Below are positions 10,259 through 20,109 of a stretch of DNA of 64,000 nt, piece after piece (the stretch's first letter is position 1; each line of letters opens with the position of its first letter). The notes below the pieces were generated by a model. It worked only from the letters and a program-made list of their open reading frames with translations. It was not told where the DNA came from and ran no database searches. This DNA is from Hanstruepera neustonica (GTDB lineage Bacteria > Bacteroidota > Bacteroidia > Flavobacteriales > Flavobacteriaceae), in NCBI RefSeq assembly GCF_002895005.1, contig NZ_POWF01000002.1:186001-250000 (forward strand). Direction: 5' to 3'. Both the position numbers and the translations under genes were made by a program.

Positions 10259-13200
10259 ATGAAAAAAATCAACACATTTTTTAGAGGGATTGCATTTGTG
10301 CTGTTCTCTATGTTTGCGCTGTCGGGTTTTTCACAATGTAATTTTACATTAGAAATGAATGACTCGTATGGCGATGGTTGGAATGGAAACAGTCTTGATT
10401 TGTTTGTCAATGGTGGACTAGTTCTGGATAATGCTACGTTTAGTGGCTTTGGCAACTATCAAGCAACATTAAATTTTGGCGTTACCACTGGTGATGCAAT
10501 TACTGTTGTATGGAACGGTGGAGGATCATATGGCTATGAAACTTCTTACAGAATTTTGGATAACACTGGTAATGCAGTAGCAAGTGCTGCTCAATCTGGT
10601 GTTTCTGCAACAGCAGTATGTGCAGTAGCAACATCGTACTGCGAGCGTGATCCAGGTAACCTAACCGATGGTCAAGGTATTACTGCTCTTGACTTAGGAT
10701 CTGAATCGTTTGACTTAAGTTCAACCGATGCTGCTTATTATGATTTAACTGGAACACCAGTTGTATTCCAAGCAGGTCTTCAAGGCAATGTCATAATTAC
10801 ATTTGCAACTGGCTCATATGAGTATGATGTTGACATCTGGATTGATGTTAACGATGATTTTACATTTGATTCTAGCGAACAATTCTTTGATGGGGTTGTG
10901 CCAGATGGTAATGGTAATGGTACGTTTAATGCATCATTCACTTTCCCAGGAGATTTAGGATCACACACCATGCGTATTGGAACTGGTGATTTTCCAGGTT
11001 ATTACAACGGTGACCCATGCTACGATGGCAACTGGGGTGTAACTGTAGATGCTGCTATTGAAATTATTGAACCTTTATGTCAGCCAGCTACTATAGGAGA
11101 TACAACAATTCAACCTGATTGTAACCCAGAAAACCCTGTTTTCTTTGTGAATGTAGATGTTCAGCAAGGTGCTGATGCCGTTTCAATTACTGATGGTGTT
11201 AGTAACTTCCCTATTTTAAGTACAGGAAACAACCAAGTAGGACCATTTGCAAGTGGTACACCAGTTACATTAACTGTGGTACACTCTGATGCAGAATGTA
11301 ATATCAATTTAGGAGAGTTTGTTTATAACTGCCCACCACCTAATGATACTTGTGGCTATGCTGAAGCTATTGTTTGTGGTGATGTTAAAACAGGTTCAAC
11401 AGAATATGCAAACAGCGAGTCTCTTGCTGATTGTGATGGTTTAGGAATTTCTTCTGGAAATGGTGTTTGGTACTCACTTGTTGGTACAGGCGGTGATATT
11501 GTTGTAGACTTATCTGGATCTGATTTTGATACCAAATTAGCTATATTCTCTGGAAGTTGTGGCGCATTAGTTTGTGAGGCTTCTGATGATGATGGTGGAA
11601 CTGGTTTGGATTCTAGATTGACTTTTGGATCAGTAATGGGAACCACATACTATGTTTATGTAACAGGTTTTAGCAGTTTTTCTTCTGGAGATTATGTTAT
11701 TTCTATTGACTGTATTTGTGATGCTTATATTGAACAGGGTGAGTGCGTAAAATTATTCACTGGATATGGTCCAACGTCTAGCACTGATTTAACTGCTGTT
11801 GGTCAATTTGGTTTGGCGCCTTACACCTATGAGTGGAGTACAGGAGAAACTACAGCTACAATAAATGTAGCACCAACTTCTCAAACTGATTATATGGTAA
11901 CAGTTACTGATGCTGCTGGTTGCACTCAAGTAATTAATACTACTGTACTTGTTCAAGATATTTCTTGTCAAGACAATGGCAATCCAAATAATGCTAAAGT
12001 TAATGTATGCCATGATGGTGAACCATTATGTGTATCTACCAATGCAGTGCAAGCGCACTTAAATCATGGTGATTCACTAGGTGCTTGTGATGATTTAGTA
12101 GATTGTAACACGATACCATTATGTGATGCTCGTTTAAAAGTACCTGCTCCAATGGCAACAGATGTAGATGCATCTATTGAAATTTCTTGGGGTGCGGCAA
12201 CAGGTTATGTTCAAGGTTACCTCTTAAGTGTTGGAACAACTGCAGGTGGTACTGATGTATTAAATGCTGTAGATGTTGGTTATGTATTAGATTACAGTTT
12301 AGATGGTCTATTAGATTTCAACACGACTTATCATGTAACAATTGTACCTTATAATAACATTGGTGTTGGTGAATCTTGTGAATCTTCTTACTTCACAACG
12401 GAATCTGGACCATGGTGTGTAGCAACTCCTATTGATTGTAATAGCTCAACCGATGGAAATGTTAATGACGGTGAAATAAACAGTTATTTAACTTCTTGCG
12501 GAGGTTCTTCATTTACAAGTATCAACGATGCACCAGGTGTTTGGTATTCATTTACTGGTACAGGATACGATGTTGAAGTAAGCTTGTGCGGTGCTACATG
12601 GGATACAACACTTGGTATTTATGAAGGTGATTGCTCATCACTTAATTGTGTAGATGTTGATGACGACGGATGTCCATTTGGAGGTTCTGGTTCTTCACTA
12701 GCTTCTACATCAACGATTCCTACAACTGAAGGTGCTACATATTATGTTTTTGTAACATCTTTCAGCCCAACTACTTCTGGTAGAGGCCCATTTACGTTGA
12801 ATTTAACATGTGCAGGCCCACCACCAGTATTACCAGCTTGTGAGGCAGCTACTAGTATTGAATGTGGTCAAACACTTTCTGGTACTAACGCAGGTGGTGC
12901 AGTTTTTAATGATTTAGGTACTTGTACTACTAATTTTAGCACAAATAACGCACCAGGAGTATTCTATAAAATTGAAGGTACAGGTGAATTGTTGATTGCT
13001 AGTACATGTAATGCAGCAAGCAGCGGATTTGACACTAAAATAGGTGTATTCACATCTGATGATTGCGCATTATTTACTTGTGTAGCAGGAAATGACGATA
13101 GTTCAGGTTGTTCAGGAGGTACTTCAGAAGTGGCCTTCCCAACTGAAGCAGGAACCACATATTTCATTTATGTAACCGGGTTTAACTCTGGTGATATTGG

Positions 13201-13930
13201 AACATTTGACTTAACTGTCACTTGCTCAGAACCTCCAGCTCCTGAAGATGTATGTGGTGGAATTTATGTAGATTCAGGTGGTGTTTTAGGAAATTATTCG
13301 ACTAACGAACTTAGAACGACTACAATTTCACCAGATGTTGCTGGCGAAGCAGTGACTATAACTTTTACATACGTTGATATTGAATCGTCTTCTTTTGGTA
13401 ATGGTACTAATAGTTGTTGGGATTTCTTAACAATTTACAATGGACCAAGTACTTCTTCTCCTGTTTTAGCCCAAACGCTTTGTGGTGAGGAAAGTGGTGA
13501 TGGTGGTGCACCTTCAAATGCAAGTAGTTTATTATCTGTTGGGATGTCATTTACATCTACAGATCCTTCTGGAGCCTTAACGATTGTTTTTGATTCTGAT
13601 AGTTCTGTAAATGAAACTGGTTGGGTTGCTGATATAACTTGTGGCTCTTCTAATCGAACTATTTCTAGTTCAACGGCAGACTGGAGCTTATATCCTAACC
13701 CAGCAACAAACGGTGAGGTGCAATTAGATCTTTCCAATTACTTAAACCAAGATGTTAGCATCCAAATGATGGACTTCTCTGGTAAAGTATTGGTTAACAA
13801 AGATGAACCAAACTTACAAACTCCTAGATATCGTTTAAGCACGTCAGGTATGGCTTATGGCATGTACTTTGTTCGTGTAGCAACGCCTTCTGGTGTATCA
13901 ACTAAAAAGTTAATGATAGCCAACAACTAG
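10259..13930 (+). CDS. Giant T9SS-exported surface protein 2 (GEVED, PPC-like, FnIII and CUB-like domains, type A sorting tail)
   Basis: The 1223-residue product begins with a signal peptide ending at GFSQ. In order I see a beta domain with NDSYGDGWNGN (about 26-120), a GEVED-type domain (about 128-270, DIWIDVNDDFTFDSSEQ), a PPC-like domain (about 361-490), a SprB-like Cys/Thr-rich repeat (PYTYEWSTGETTATI, about 493-575) and a short VCHDGEPLC ... NAVQAHLNHGDSLGAC cassette. A fibronectin III domain (about 625-720), two more PPC-like domains (about 722-985) and a CUB-like domain (about 990-1130) follow. The end is a canonical type A T9SS tail beginning WSLYPNPATNGEVQLDLS. It lacks the shared C-terminal module of its three neighbours. 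A secreted or surface adhesin is the likely role; no catalytic motif was seen. Confidence 0.85.
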   Translation: MKKINTFFRGIAFVLFSMFALSGFSQCNFTLEMNDSYGDGWNGNSLDLFVNGGLVLDNATFSGFGNYQATLNFGVTTGDAITVVWNGGGSYGYETSYRILDNTGNAVASAAQSGVSATAVCAVATSYCERDPGNLTDGQGITALDLGSESFDLSSTDAAYYDLTGTPVVFQAGLQGNVIITFATGSYEYDVDIWIDVNDDFTFDSSEQFFDGVVPDGNGNGTFNASFTFPGDLGSHTMRIGTGDFPGYYNGDPCYDGNWGVTVDAAIEIIEPLCQPATIGDTTIQPDCNPENPVFFVNVDVQQGADAVSITDGVSNFPILSTGNNQVGPFASGTPVTLTVVHSDAECNINLGEFVYNCPPPNDTCGYAEAIVCGDVKTGSTEYANSESLADCDGLGISSGNGVWYSLVGTGGDIVVDLSGSDFDTKLAIFSGSCGALVCEASDDDGGTGLDSRLTFGSVMGTTYYVYVTGFSSFSSGDYVISIDCICDAYIEQGECVKLFTGYGPTSSTDLTAVGQFGLAPYTYEWSTGETTATINVAPTSQTDYMVTVTDAAGCTQVINTTVLVQDISCQDNGNPNNAKVNVCHDGEPLCVSTNAVQAHLNHGDSLGACDDLVDCNTIPLCDARLKVPAPMATDVDASIEISWGAATGYVQGYLLSVGTTAGGTDVLNAVDVGYVLDYSLDGLLDFNTTYHVTIVPYNNIGVGESCESSYFTTESGPWCVATPIDCNSSTDGNVNDGEINSYLTSCGGSSFTSINDAPGVWYSFTGTGYDVEVSLCGATWDTTLGIYEGDCSSLNCVDVDDDGCPFGGSGSSLASTSTIPTTEGATYYVFVTSFSPTTSGRGPFTLNLTCAGPPPVLPACEAATSIECGQTLSGTNAGGAVFNDLGTCTTNFSTNNAPGVFYKIEGTGELLIASTCNAASSGFDTKIGVFTSDDCALFTCVAGNDDSSGCSGGTSEVAFPTEAGTTYFIYVTGFNSGDIGTFDLTVTCSEPPAPEDVCGGIYVDSGGVLGNYSTNELRTTTISPDVAGEAVTITFTYVDIESSSFGNGTNSCWDFLTIYNGPSTSSPVLAQTLCGEESGDGGAPSNASSLLSVGMSFTSTDPSGALTIVFDSDSSVNETGWVADITCGSSNRTISSSTADWSLYPNPATNGEVQLDLSNYLNQDVSIQMMDFSGKVLVNKDEPNLQTPRYRLSTSGMAYGMYFVRVATPSGVSTKKLMIANN

Positions 13931-13980
13931 GAATTGTAAATAAATATCAATCAATCGGTTCTTATCGTTTGATTAATAAA

Positions 13981-14020
13981 AAAGCTGGACAGTTAAAACT
14001 GTCCAGCTTTTCTTTTTTTT
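13981..14020 (+). terminator. Strong Rho-independent terminator
   Basis: Fourteen-base arms AAAGCTGGACAGTT (13981-13994) and AACTGTCCAGCTTT (13997-14010) are followed by TCTTTTTTTT. It lies about 50 bases after the stop of the preceding surface-protein gene. Confidence 0.93.
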
Positions 14021-14381
14021 ATCTTTCTTTTAATTGCTGTAAAAATCCTACAAACTACTGATTATCAAAATAGAAAAGTTATTCAACTAATATTATAGTC
14101 CATATATCGATTTGTTGCCGAACTAGTATGTATATTCAAAAATCTATAATATTTTTATGTTAATAAATTTGCGTAAAATCAATAATAAATTGTTATCTTT
14201 TAGAGAATAAAATTGCTATTTTTCGTAACTTTATTGCCTTATTCGTTTGATTGCGAATTTATTATAGATTTCCCCAAAATCTACACATCGGTTTAACCAC
14301 TATTGTTATACATGACATTTTTTGTCAGAATTAATTTTTAGCAACCCTAAAACGAGTATATCGTTTTTAATTAACAATACA
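14021..14381. other. AT-rich intergenic region without a gene
   Basis: These 361 bases between the terminator and the next surface-protein gene hold no convincing ORF or RNA gene. TAAATTTG at 14164-14171 matches the Bacteroidota -7 consensus TAnnTTTG, but I see no clear TTTG at the expected distance upstream. The region probably carries the promoter and a long leader of the gene at 14382. Confidence 0.5.
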
Positions 14382-17300
14382 ATGAGCCACAATTACAAGC
14401 TTGCCACGTTTACTAAAACAACATTATTTTTTAACCTATTATTGTCCGCTGTATTTATGCTGTTTTTCTCCCTTCAGGGTTTTGGACAGACTTTTACAGA
14501 TAATACCCCTCAAGCAGCAGCAGAAACATGGACTGTGCCTGCTGGAGTATCTTCCATCACTATAGAATGTTGGGGTGCTGGTGGTGCTGGTGGTGGTAGT
14601 TCGAGTGGTAGCTCCGGTGGTTCTGGCGGTGGTGGTGGTGGCTACACCATAAACACCTTTACTGTGACTGTTGGCCAAGTAGTGACATATAGAGTAGGAT
14701 CTGGTGGTGCTGGTGCTTCACAAGCAGCTGGTGGAGCTGGTACTAATACGACAGTAAATGCTCCATTTAATCTAGCTGCCAATGGTGGCGCTGGTGGTGG
14801 TGCTAATATGGGGACTCCAGGTGCTGGTGGAACGGCTACAGGAGGTTCAACTAATGCCGTTGGGCAGCCAGGTATATTAGGAACTACTGGCAATGGTGGT
14901 AATGGTGGTGATGGTGCGAATGGTGGTGCTGGAGGTGCTGGTGCAACAAGTGGGAATGGAAATCCTGGATTGCCGCCTGGTGGTGGTGGTGGTGGTGCCA
15001 TTAGACAAGGTGGTAATAGAACCGGTGGCGCTGGTGCCAATGGTCAAATAAGAATAACTTATACCATTAGTTTTGCTCCACCTAATGATGAATGTGCTAA
15101 TGCCGAAGTCTTAACCGTAAACCCAGATGAAAGTTGTAGTGTGGTAACTTCAGGAACCATTGACAGTGCAACAAATTCAGGAATTAGCTCTGCTTGTGGT
15201 GGTACAGATGATGACGACGTTTGGTATACCTTTACAGCAACTAGTGCATCGCATACCATTGATTTATTAAATATAGTGGGAAGTACTTCCGACCTGTATA
15301 TCGCCATTTATGGTAGTGATCCTTGTTCAGGACCTGATACGGCACTTTTATGTTCGGACGATGAAAATATTGTTGTTACAGGATTTACACCAGGAGCAAC
15401 TTATTACGTACAGATATATTCTTGGTCTTCTATAGCTCAAACATCTGATTTTGATATTTGTATAGGGACTCCTCCCCCTCCTCCTAGCAACAATGTGTGT
15501 ACAACTGCAACGTCATTAACGGTTAACCCAGATTATTCTTGTACAACGGTTACTGCTGGCACGGTAGAGTATGCTACGCCTTCTGGCGTCGCTAATTGTG
15601 GTGGTACTGAAGATGATGATGTATGGTACAGTTTTGTTGCAACCTCAACCTCTCATAGAGTATCTATATTAAACGTTAGTGGTTCTACTACCGATATGTA
15701 CCACGCAGTTTATGACGCTGCGCCAGGATGTGGTAGTTTAGCTGCTCCTATTATTTGTAGTGATCCTAATACATCTGATCTAACTGGGTTGACTCCGGGA
15801 AACACCTATTACGTTCAAGTGTATACCTGGACATCGATAGGAGGCCAAAATACAACCTTTGATATTTGTGTAGGAACACCACCTGCTTGTACAACCCCTA
15901 TCACCCCAGCGGCACCTATAACATTTGGAACCATAACGGACTCGCTAATAGATGGAACATTTCCACCATCCGTTCCTGCTGCTGACAATTACTTGGTTTT
16001 AATTAATACTACTGGAACACCTCCAATCCAACCAACAGATGGGGTGTTGTATCCAGTGGGAGACACATCATTAGGTGCTACCGTAATTGATGATGATAGT
16101 AACGTGAATTTTACCGCAACAGGCTTAACTCAAAATACAACTTATTTCTTCTACGTTTTTGCTTTCAATAATGACAACTGTGGTGGTGGACCTCTGTATA
16201 GCACACCGCCTTTAAGTAGTAGTGCTACAACAATAATACCCACTTATTGTATACCAGAATCGACTACCAACGCTTCATCATATTATATTGATGACTTCAC
16301 AACTTCAGGTGGCTCTACCAATATTACGCATACTAATTCAGGCTTTTCAGGAATTGGTTATGGTGATTTTACTGGCATGGTTGTTACACAACTGCCAGCT
16401 AGTAATGTTAACTTTAATATGACCTTTGTTGGTGGTACTTTTGAAACTAATATTTGGGTGGACTGGAACAATGATTTAGATTTTAACGATGCCAATGAAT
16501 TGGTATTTCAAACTACAGGATATAGCAACCCGACAGCTGGTTCCTTTACAGTTTTAGCCAGTGCGGTAGCAGGCGATTATAGAATGCGTGTAAGATCTGA
16601 TGAAAATACAACAAATCCTAATTCGTGCTTTGATAATGATCGTAGCGAAACCCATGACTATACATTAAGGGTTTCTCCTTTGAATTGTACTGCTGACCCT
16701 ATTTCTGTGGTTGCATCGGCTACCTCCCCAACTTCGGGCACCATTAGTTGGACGGCACCCGCACCACCACCAGGAAATGGTTATGAATACATTGTTTCAT
16801 TGGATAATACCCCAAACACACCAGGCGGAGATATTACTGGTACAACATTTTCTACGAGTGTTACGATAACAGGGCTTTCAGCAGGAACTACTTATTACGT
16901 GTTTGTAAGAGGTGATTGTAACGGTACAGATCAAGGTCTCTGGCAAAGTTCTACTTTTAGTACCGGTTGTACCACAACTGTAAGTACACCAACACTTTGT
17001 GGAATTATTGTAGATGAGGCTGGAAATGACCCTTTTAATGCAGATCCATTTGATGCTGATCCAACAGCATTTATAGATTGTAACAGTAGTGCCGTGACTC
17101 TAGAAGCGCACGCTAACTTGAGGGAAACCACAGATTATATTGTTGAACAAATACAATACCCAACTACTCCACCTAATTATGAATTCACAGATGGTCTTGG
17201 GACTGGTACTAATCAAGGATTAAATACCTCTGATGACACTTGGGCAGGTACTACTACAAGCATTGGTTTTGATTTCCAGTTTTATGGTAACTGTTACTCT

Positions 17301-19886
17301 AATTTGCTTGTGGGAGCAAATGGAATGGTAACCTTTGATTTAGCCAATAATTTTGCTGGCACAGGTCATGATTGGGTAATTGACAGTAATTTGCCAGGAA
17401 GACATGATAATGGCTTTTCTCCAAAACTACTCGAGTACACAATTTTCGGTGTTATGCATGATATTTATCCCGTAGGCGCACCCTCAAATTCAGTAAAAAC
17501 GAGAACAATTGGTACAGCACCATGCAGGCAATTCCAAATTACATATCATGATATACCCATGTTTGGCGATTCATCCAGAACATATACAGGTATGATAGTA
17601 TTGCATGAAACCACGAACATTATTGAAGTATTTATCGAACAAAAACTCATTGAGAATGGTAATGTGAGCCCTTGGAATGATGGTAATGCTATAGTAGCCA
17701 TTCAAGGTAATAATGTGGATTCTAACCCTGGTAATCCTGCCAATGAATATGTTGTAGCCCCTTGCCGTAATTCATTAGATCCAAACTGGGAAACCTTTAA
17801 CGAGGCGTGGCGTTTTACTCCAGACGGAGCAGTTATTGCACCAAACTCTGTAGATTGGGTTGCTGCAAGCAGTGGTGCTTCTGTTGGATCAGGAACAACA
17901 TTAAGCGTAACTACTGCAGATACCTATACAGCTACTTCTGAATATACTATTTGTGGAAATACGGTGACATTAACTGATGATATTGTAGTGACATCAAGTT
18001 CATTGAAATTATGGAATGGTTCAGTTAGTACGGCATGGACTGATGCCAATAACTGGACACCTGCTGCTGAACCAGATTTGACGGATTGTGTTTTAATTCC
18101 TCAAGGACTATCCAGATACCCAATTATTGACGGCACCTATGATAATGCACAAGCTGGTACGCTAACCATTCAAGGACCAACCGTTCCTGGTGGTACCGAT
18201 TATGGTAGCCTGTTAATTTTAGCTGGTGGTACATTGACTGTTAATAATGACGTTATTGTTGAAAATGAAGCTATTTTGGAATTGGAAGGAGTAGCCGGTG
18301 CTTCAGGAACGACAAGTGGTAACCAAACTACATTTGACTCAAGTTTGACCGCTAACCTGATACAAAATGATGATTCGGCCACTAATTCTGGAGAAATCAC
18401 TATAGAAAGACACGTATATGTTAGATCACGAGATTATGTCTATTGGTCATCACCAGTTGAAAACTGGAATACATCATCTATTTATACTACGCCCTATATT
18501 TATGAATGGATACCAACAATTTACACAAATGCAACTACCCAATTCGGAAATTGGAGTTCAGCAACTAATACTATCATGGATCCCGGCAAAGGTTATATTA
18601 TACGTGGGCCAAGTGGAAATGGTAATACTCCAATTTTAGGCACCTGGAATTCGGCCTCATTTACTGGTGTTCCTCATAATGGTATATATCAACCAACTGT
18701 TTCAAGAGGTACGTTTACATCTGGTACTTCAAATGGAAATAACAATGGTGATCCTGGTGATGAAGATGCTACCGCAGAAGATGATAACTGGAATTTATTA
18801 GGTAACCCCTACCCTTCTGGGTTAAGTGCTGATGATTTTCTTTTTGAAAATGCAGTTTCCAATGTTCGAATTGATGGTGTGGTTTATTTATGGCAACATG
18901 GTCTTCAGATTAGAAGAGGGAATAGTCCATTCTTTGGTGACTTCGTATTTACCTATGATGAAGCTGATTATTTAGCTTACAACTATTCTGGCTCAACTGG
19001 TGGTTTTAATGGCACAATTGGATCAGGTCAAGGATTCTTTGTATATATGGAAGATAGTCATGGTTCTCCAAATGGCAACCAATTTGACGGCACGGTTACA
19101 TTCAACAATAGTATGCGTGTGGGATCTGATGAAATGTACTTCAGACAATCTAATCCTGACAGAAACAGAATTCAAAGACCTTCCGATTTAGAACGTCATA
19201 GAATTTGGTTAAGTTTGGTGCAACCTTCTGACAATGTTAGCACGCTTCTAGTTGGATATATTGAAGGTGCTACCATGGAAAAAGATAGAATGTTTGATGC
19301 TGGTCTCATGAGTGGCAGTAGCAGAAAACTATATTCTATCATTAATGATGATGAGAAAAAATATGTCATTCAAGGTAGAGCGTTACCTTTTGATGAGTCA
19401 GACACTATTCCGTTAGGAATAATTATTGACCAAGAAGGTGAATATGCCATAAATCTGGAAGATGTTGATGGATTGTTTGATATGGAACTTTCTCAGAACA
19501 TCTTTATTGAAGATTTAGATTTAGGTATTATCCATAATATTAAGGAATCACCTTATTTCTTTACACCAACTGAAATGGGAGAATTTACTGATCGTTTCAG
19601 AATTCGATTCACAACAAATTCTTTAGGTGTTGATGAATTTACGTCTGATACCATTATATCGATAATTGCGCCAAATAGCGATTATATTAAAATCAATTCA
19701 ACTACTGATGTTATTGATTCGGTTGTAGTCTATGATATTTTAGGCCGCAACTTAATGAGTTTTGATAAAGTTAATGAGCAAGAACTTATTATTGAAAATA
19801 GTTCCTTGAGTGATGGTGTACTGATGGTTAAAGTAACCTTGGCTAATGGTGCACAGAAAATCCAAAAATTAGTGTTAAGACAATAA
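14382..19886 (+). CDS. Giant T9SS-exported surface protein 3 (glycine-rich, PPC-like, GEVED, FnIII, type C-like tail)
   Basis: I start at ATG 14382 (1834 residues), which gives a long signal peptide ending at LQGFGQ; an in-frame TTG at 14322 is less likely. A glycine-rich domain fills about 51-226 and opens with WTVPAGVSSITIECWGAGG. Two PPC-like domains (about 234-505), a FnIII-like segment, a GEVED domain (about 623-766, NIWVDWNNDLDFNDANE) and a FnIII domain (about 768-863) follow. A nidogen-like block (about 905-1155, FDFQFYGNCYSNLLVGANG and RTYTGMIVLHE) is shared with the next gene. The shared C-terminal module begins near 1208 and ends in VVYDILGRNLMSF ... KIQKLVLRQ, a type C-like T9SS tail. 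Likely a surface adhesin or matrix protein; no enzyme motif was found. Confidence 0.85.
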   Translation: MSHNYKLATFTKTTLFFNLLLSAVFMLFFSLQGFGQTFTDNTPQAAAETWTVPAGVSSITIECWGAGGAGGGSSSGSSGGSGGGGGGYTINTFTVTVGQVVTYRVGSGGAGASQAAGGAGTNTTVNAPFNLAANGGAGGGANMGTPGAGGTATGGSTNAVGQPGILGTTGNGGNGGDGANGGAGGAGATSGNGNPGLPPGGGGGGAIRQGGNRTGGAGANGQIRITYTISFAPPNDECANAEVLTVNPDESCSVVTSGTIDSATNSGISSACGGTDDDDVWYTFTATSASHTIDLLNIVGSTSDLYIAIYGSDPCSGPDTALLCSDDENIVVTGFTPGATYYVQIYSWSSIAQTSDFDICIGTPPPPPSNNVCTTATSLTVNPDYSCTTVTAGTVEYATPSGVANCGGTEDDDVWYSFVATSTSHRVSILNVSGSTTDMYHAVYDAAPGCGSLAAPIICSDPNTSDLTGLTPGNTYYVQVYTWTSIGGQNTTFDICVGTPPACTTPITPAAPITFGTITDSLIDGTFPPSVPAADNYLVLINTTGTPPIQPTDGVLYPVGDTSLGATVIDDDSNVNFTATGLTQNTTYFFYVFAFNNDNCGGGPLYSTPPLSSSATTIIPTYCIPESTTNASSYYIDDFTTSGGSTNITHTNSGFSGIGYGDFTGMVVTQLPASNVNFNMTFVGGTFETNIWVDWNNDLDFNDANELVFQTTGYSNPTAGSFTVLASAVAGDYRMRVRSDENTTNPNSCFDNDRSETHDYTLRVSPLNCTADPISVVASATSPTSGTISWTAPAPPPGNGYEYIVSLDNTPNTPGGDITGTTFSTSVTITGLSAGTTYYVFVRGDCNGTDQGLWQSSTFSTGCTTTVSTPTLCGIIVDEAGNDPFNADPFDADPTAFIDCNSSAVTLEAHANLRETTDYIVEQIQYPTTPPNYEFTDGLGTGTNQGLNTSDDTWAGTTTSIGFDFQFYGNCYSNLLVGANGMVTFDLANNFAGTGHDWVIDSNLPGRHDNGFSPKLLEYTIFGVMHDIYPVGAPSNSVKTRTIGTAPCRQFQITYHDIPMFGDSSRTYTGMIVLHETTNIIEVFIEQKLIENGNVSPWNDGNAIVAIQGNNVDSNPGNPANEYVVAPCRNSLDPNWETFNEAWRFTPDGAVIAPNSVDWVAASSGASVGSGTTLSVTTADTYTATSEYTICGNTVTLTDDIVVTSSSLKLWNGSVSTAWTDANNWTPAAEPDLTDCVLIPQGLSRYPIIDGTYDNAQAGTLTIQGPTVPGGTDYGSLLILAGGTLTVNNDVIVENEAILELEGVAGASGTTSGNQTTFDSSLTANLIQNDDSATNSGEITIERHVYVRSRDYVYWSSPVENWNTSSIYTTPYIYEWIPTIYTNATTQFGNWSSATNTIMDPGKGYIIRGPSGNGNTPILGTWNSASFTGVPHNGIYQPTVSRGTFTSGTSNGNNNGDPGDEDATAEDDNWNLLGNPYPSGLSADDFLFENAVSNVRIDGVVYLWQHGLQIRRGNSPFFGDFVFTYDEADYLAYNYSGSTGGFNGTIGSGQGFFVYMEDSHGSPNGNQFDGTVTFNNSMRVGSDEMYFRQSNPDRNRIQRPSDLERHRIWLSLVQPSDNVSTLLVGYIEGATMEKDRMFDAGLMSGSSRKLYSIINDDEKKYVIQGRALPFDESDTIPLGIIIDQEGEYAINLEDVDGLFDMELSQNIFIEDLDLGIIHNIKESPYFFTPTEMGEFTDRFRIRFTTNSLGVDEFTSDTIISIIAPNSDYIKINSTTDVIDSVVVYDILGRNLMSFDKVNEQELIIENSSLSDGVLMVKVTLANGAQKIQKLVLRQ

Positions 19887-19912
19887 CATACTAATTAATC
19901 CATAATTCCCTC

Positions 19913-19946
19913 AAAAGGGCCTTGAAATTTTAAGGTCCTTTTTTTA
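19913..19946 (+). terminator. Rho-independent terminator
   Basis: Arms AAAAGGGCCTT (19913-19923) and AAGGTCCTTTT (19932-19942) pair with one G-T wobble and continue into a T run. It follows the stop of the 1834-residue surface-protein gene by 26 bases. Confidence 0.8.
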
Positions 19947-20109
19947 TATAGTTGATTTTCAGCAACAAATGGTATTACAAATAAAATTTTAGTCGTTCAC
20001 CGAATTTGATTTTTATTTGAGAATTAATTACATAAAATTGTTAACAAAATTAGCTTAAACGCTTAATTTTTAGTAATTTAAATGAGCTATTAATCAATTG
20101 AGGTGGAAT

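Noticed and set aside
14642-15040. Proline-rich ORF of 132 residues on the minus strand
   Set aside because: It is the antisense shadow of the glycine-rich domain (GGT/GGC read as ACC/GCC) and has no start context.
14574-15050. Repetitive GGTGGTGCTGGT DNA as a CRISPR or tandem array
   Set aside because: No regular repeat-spacer structure; it is codon-level low complexity in an open frame.
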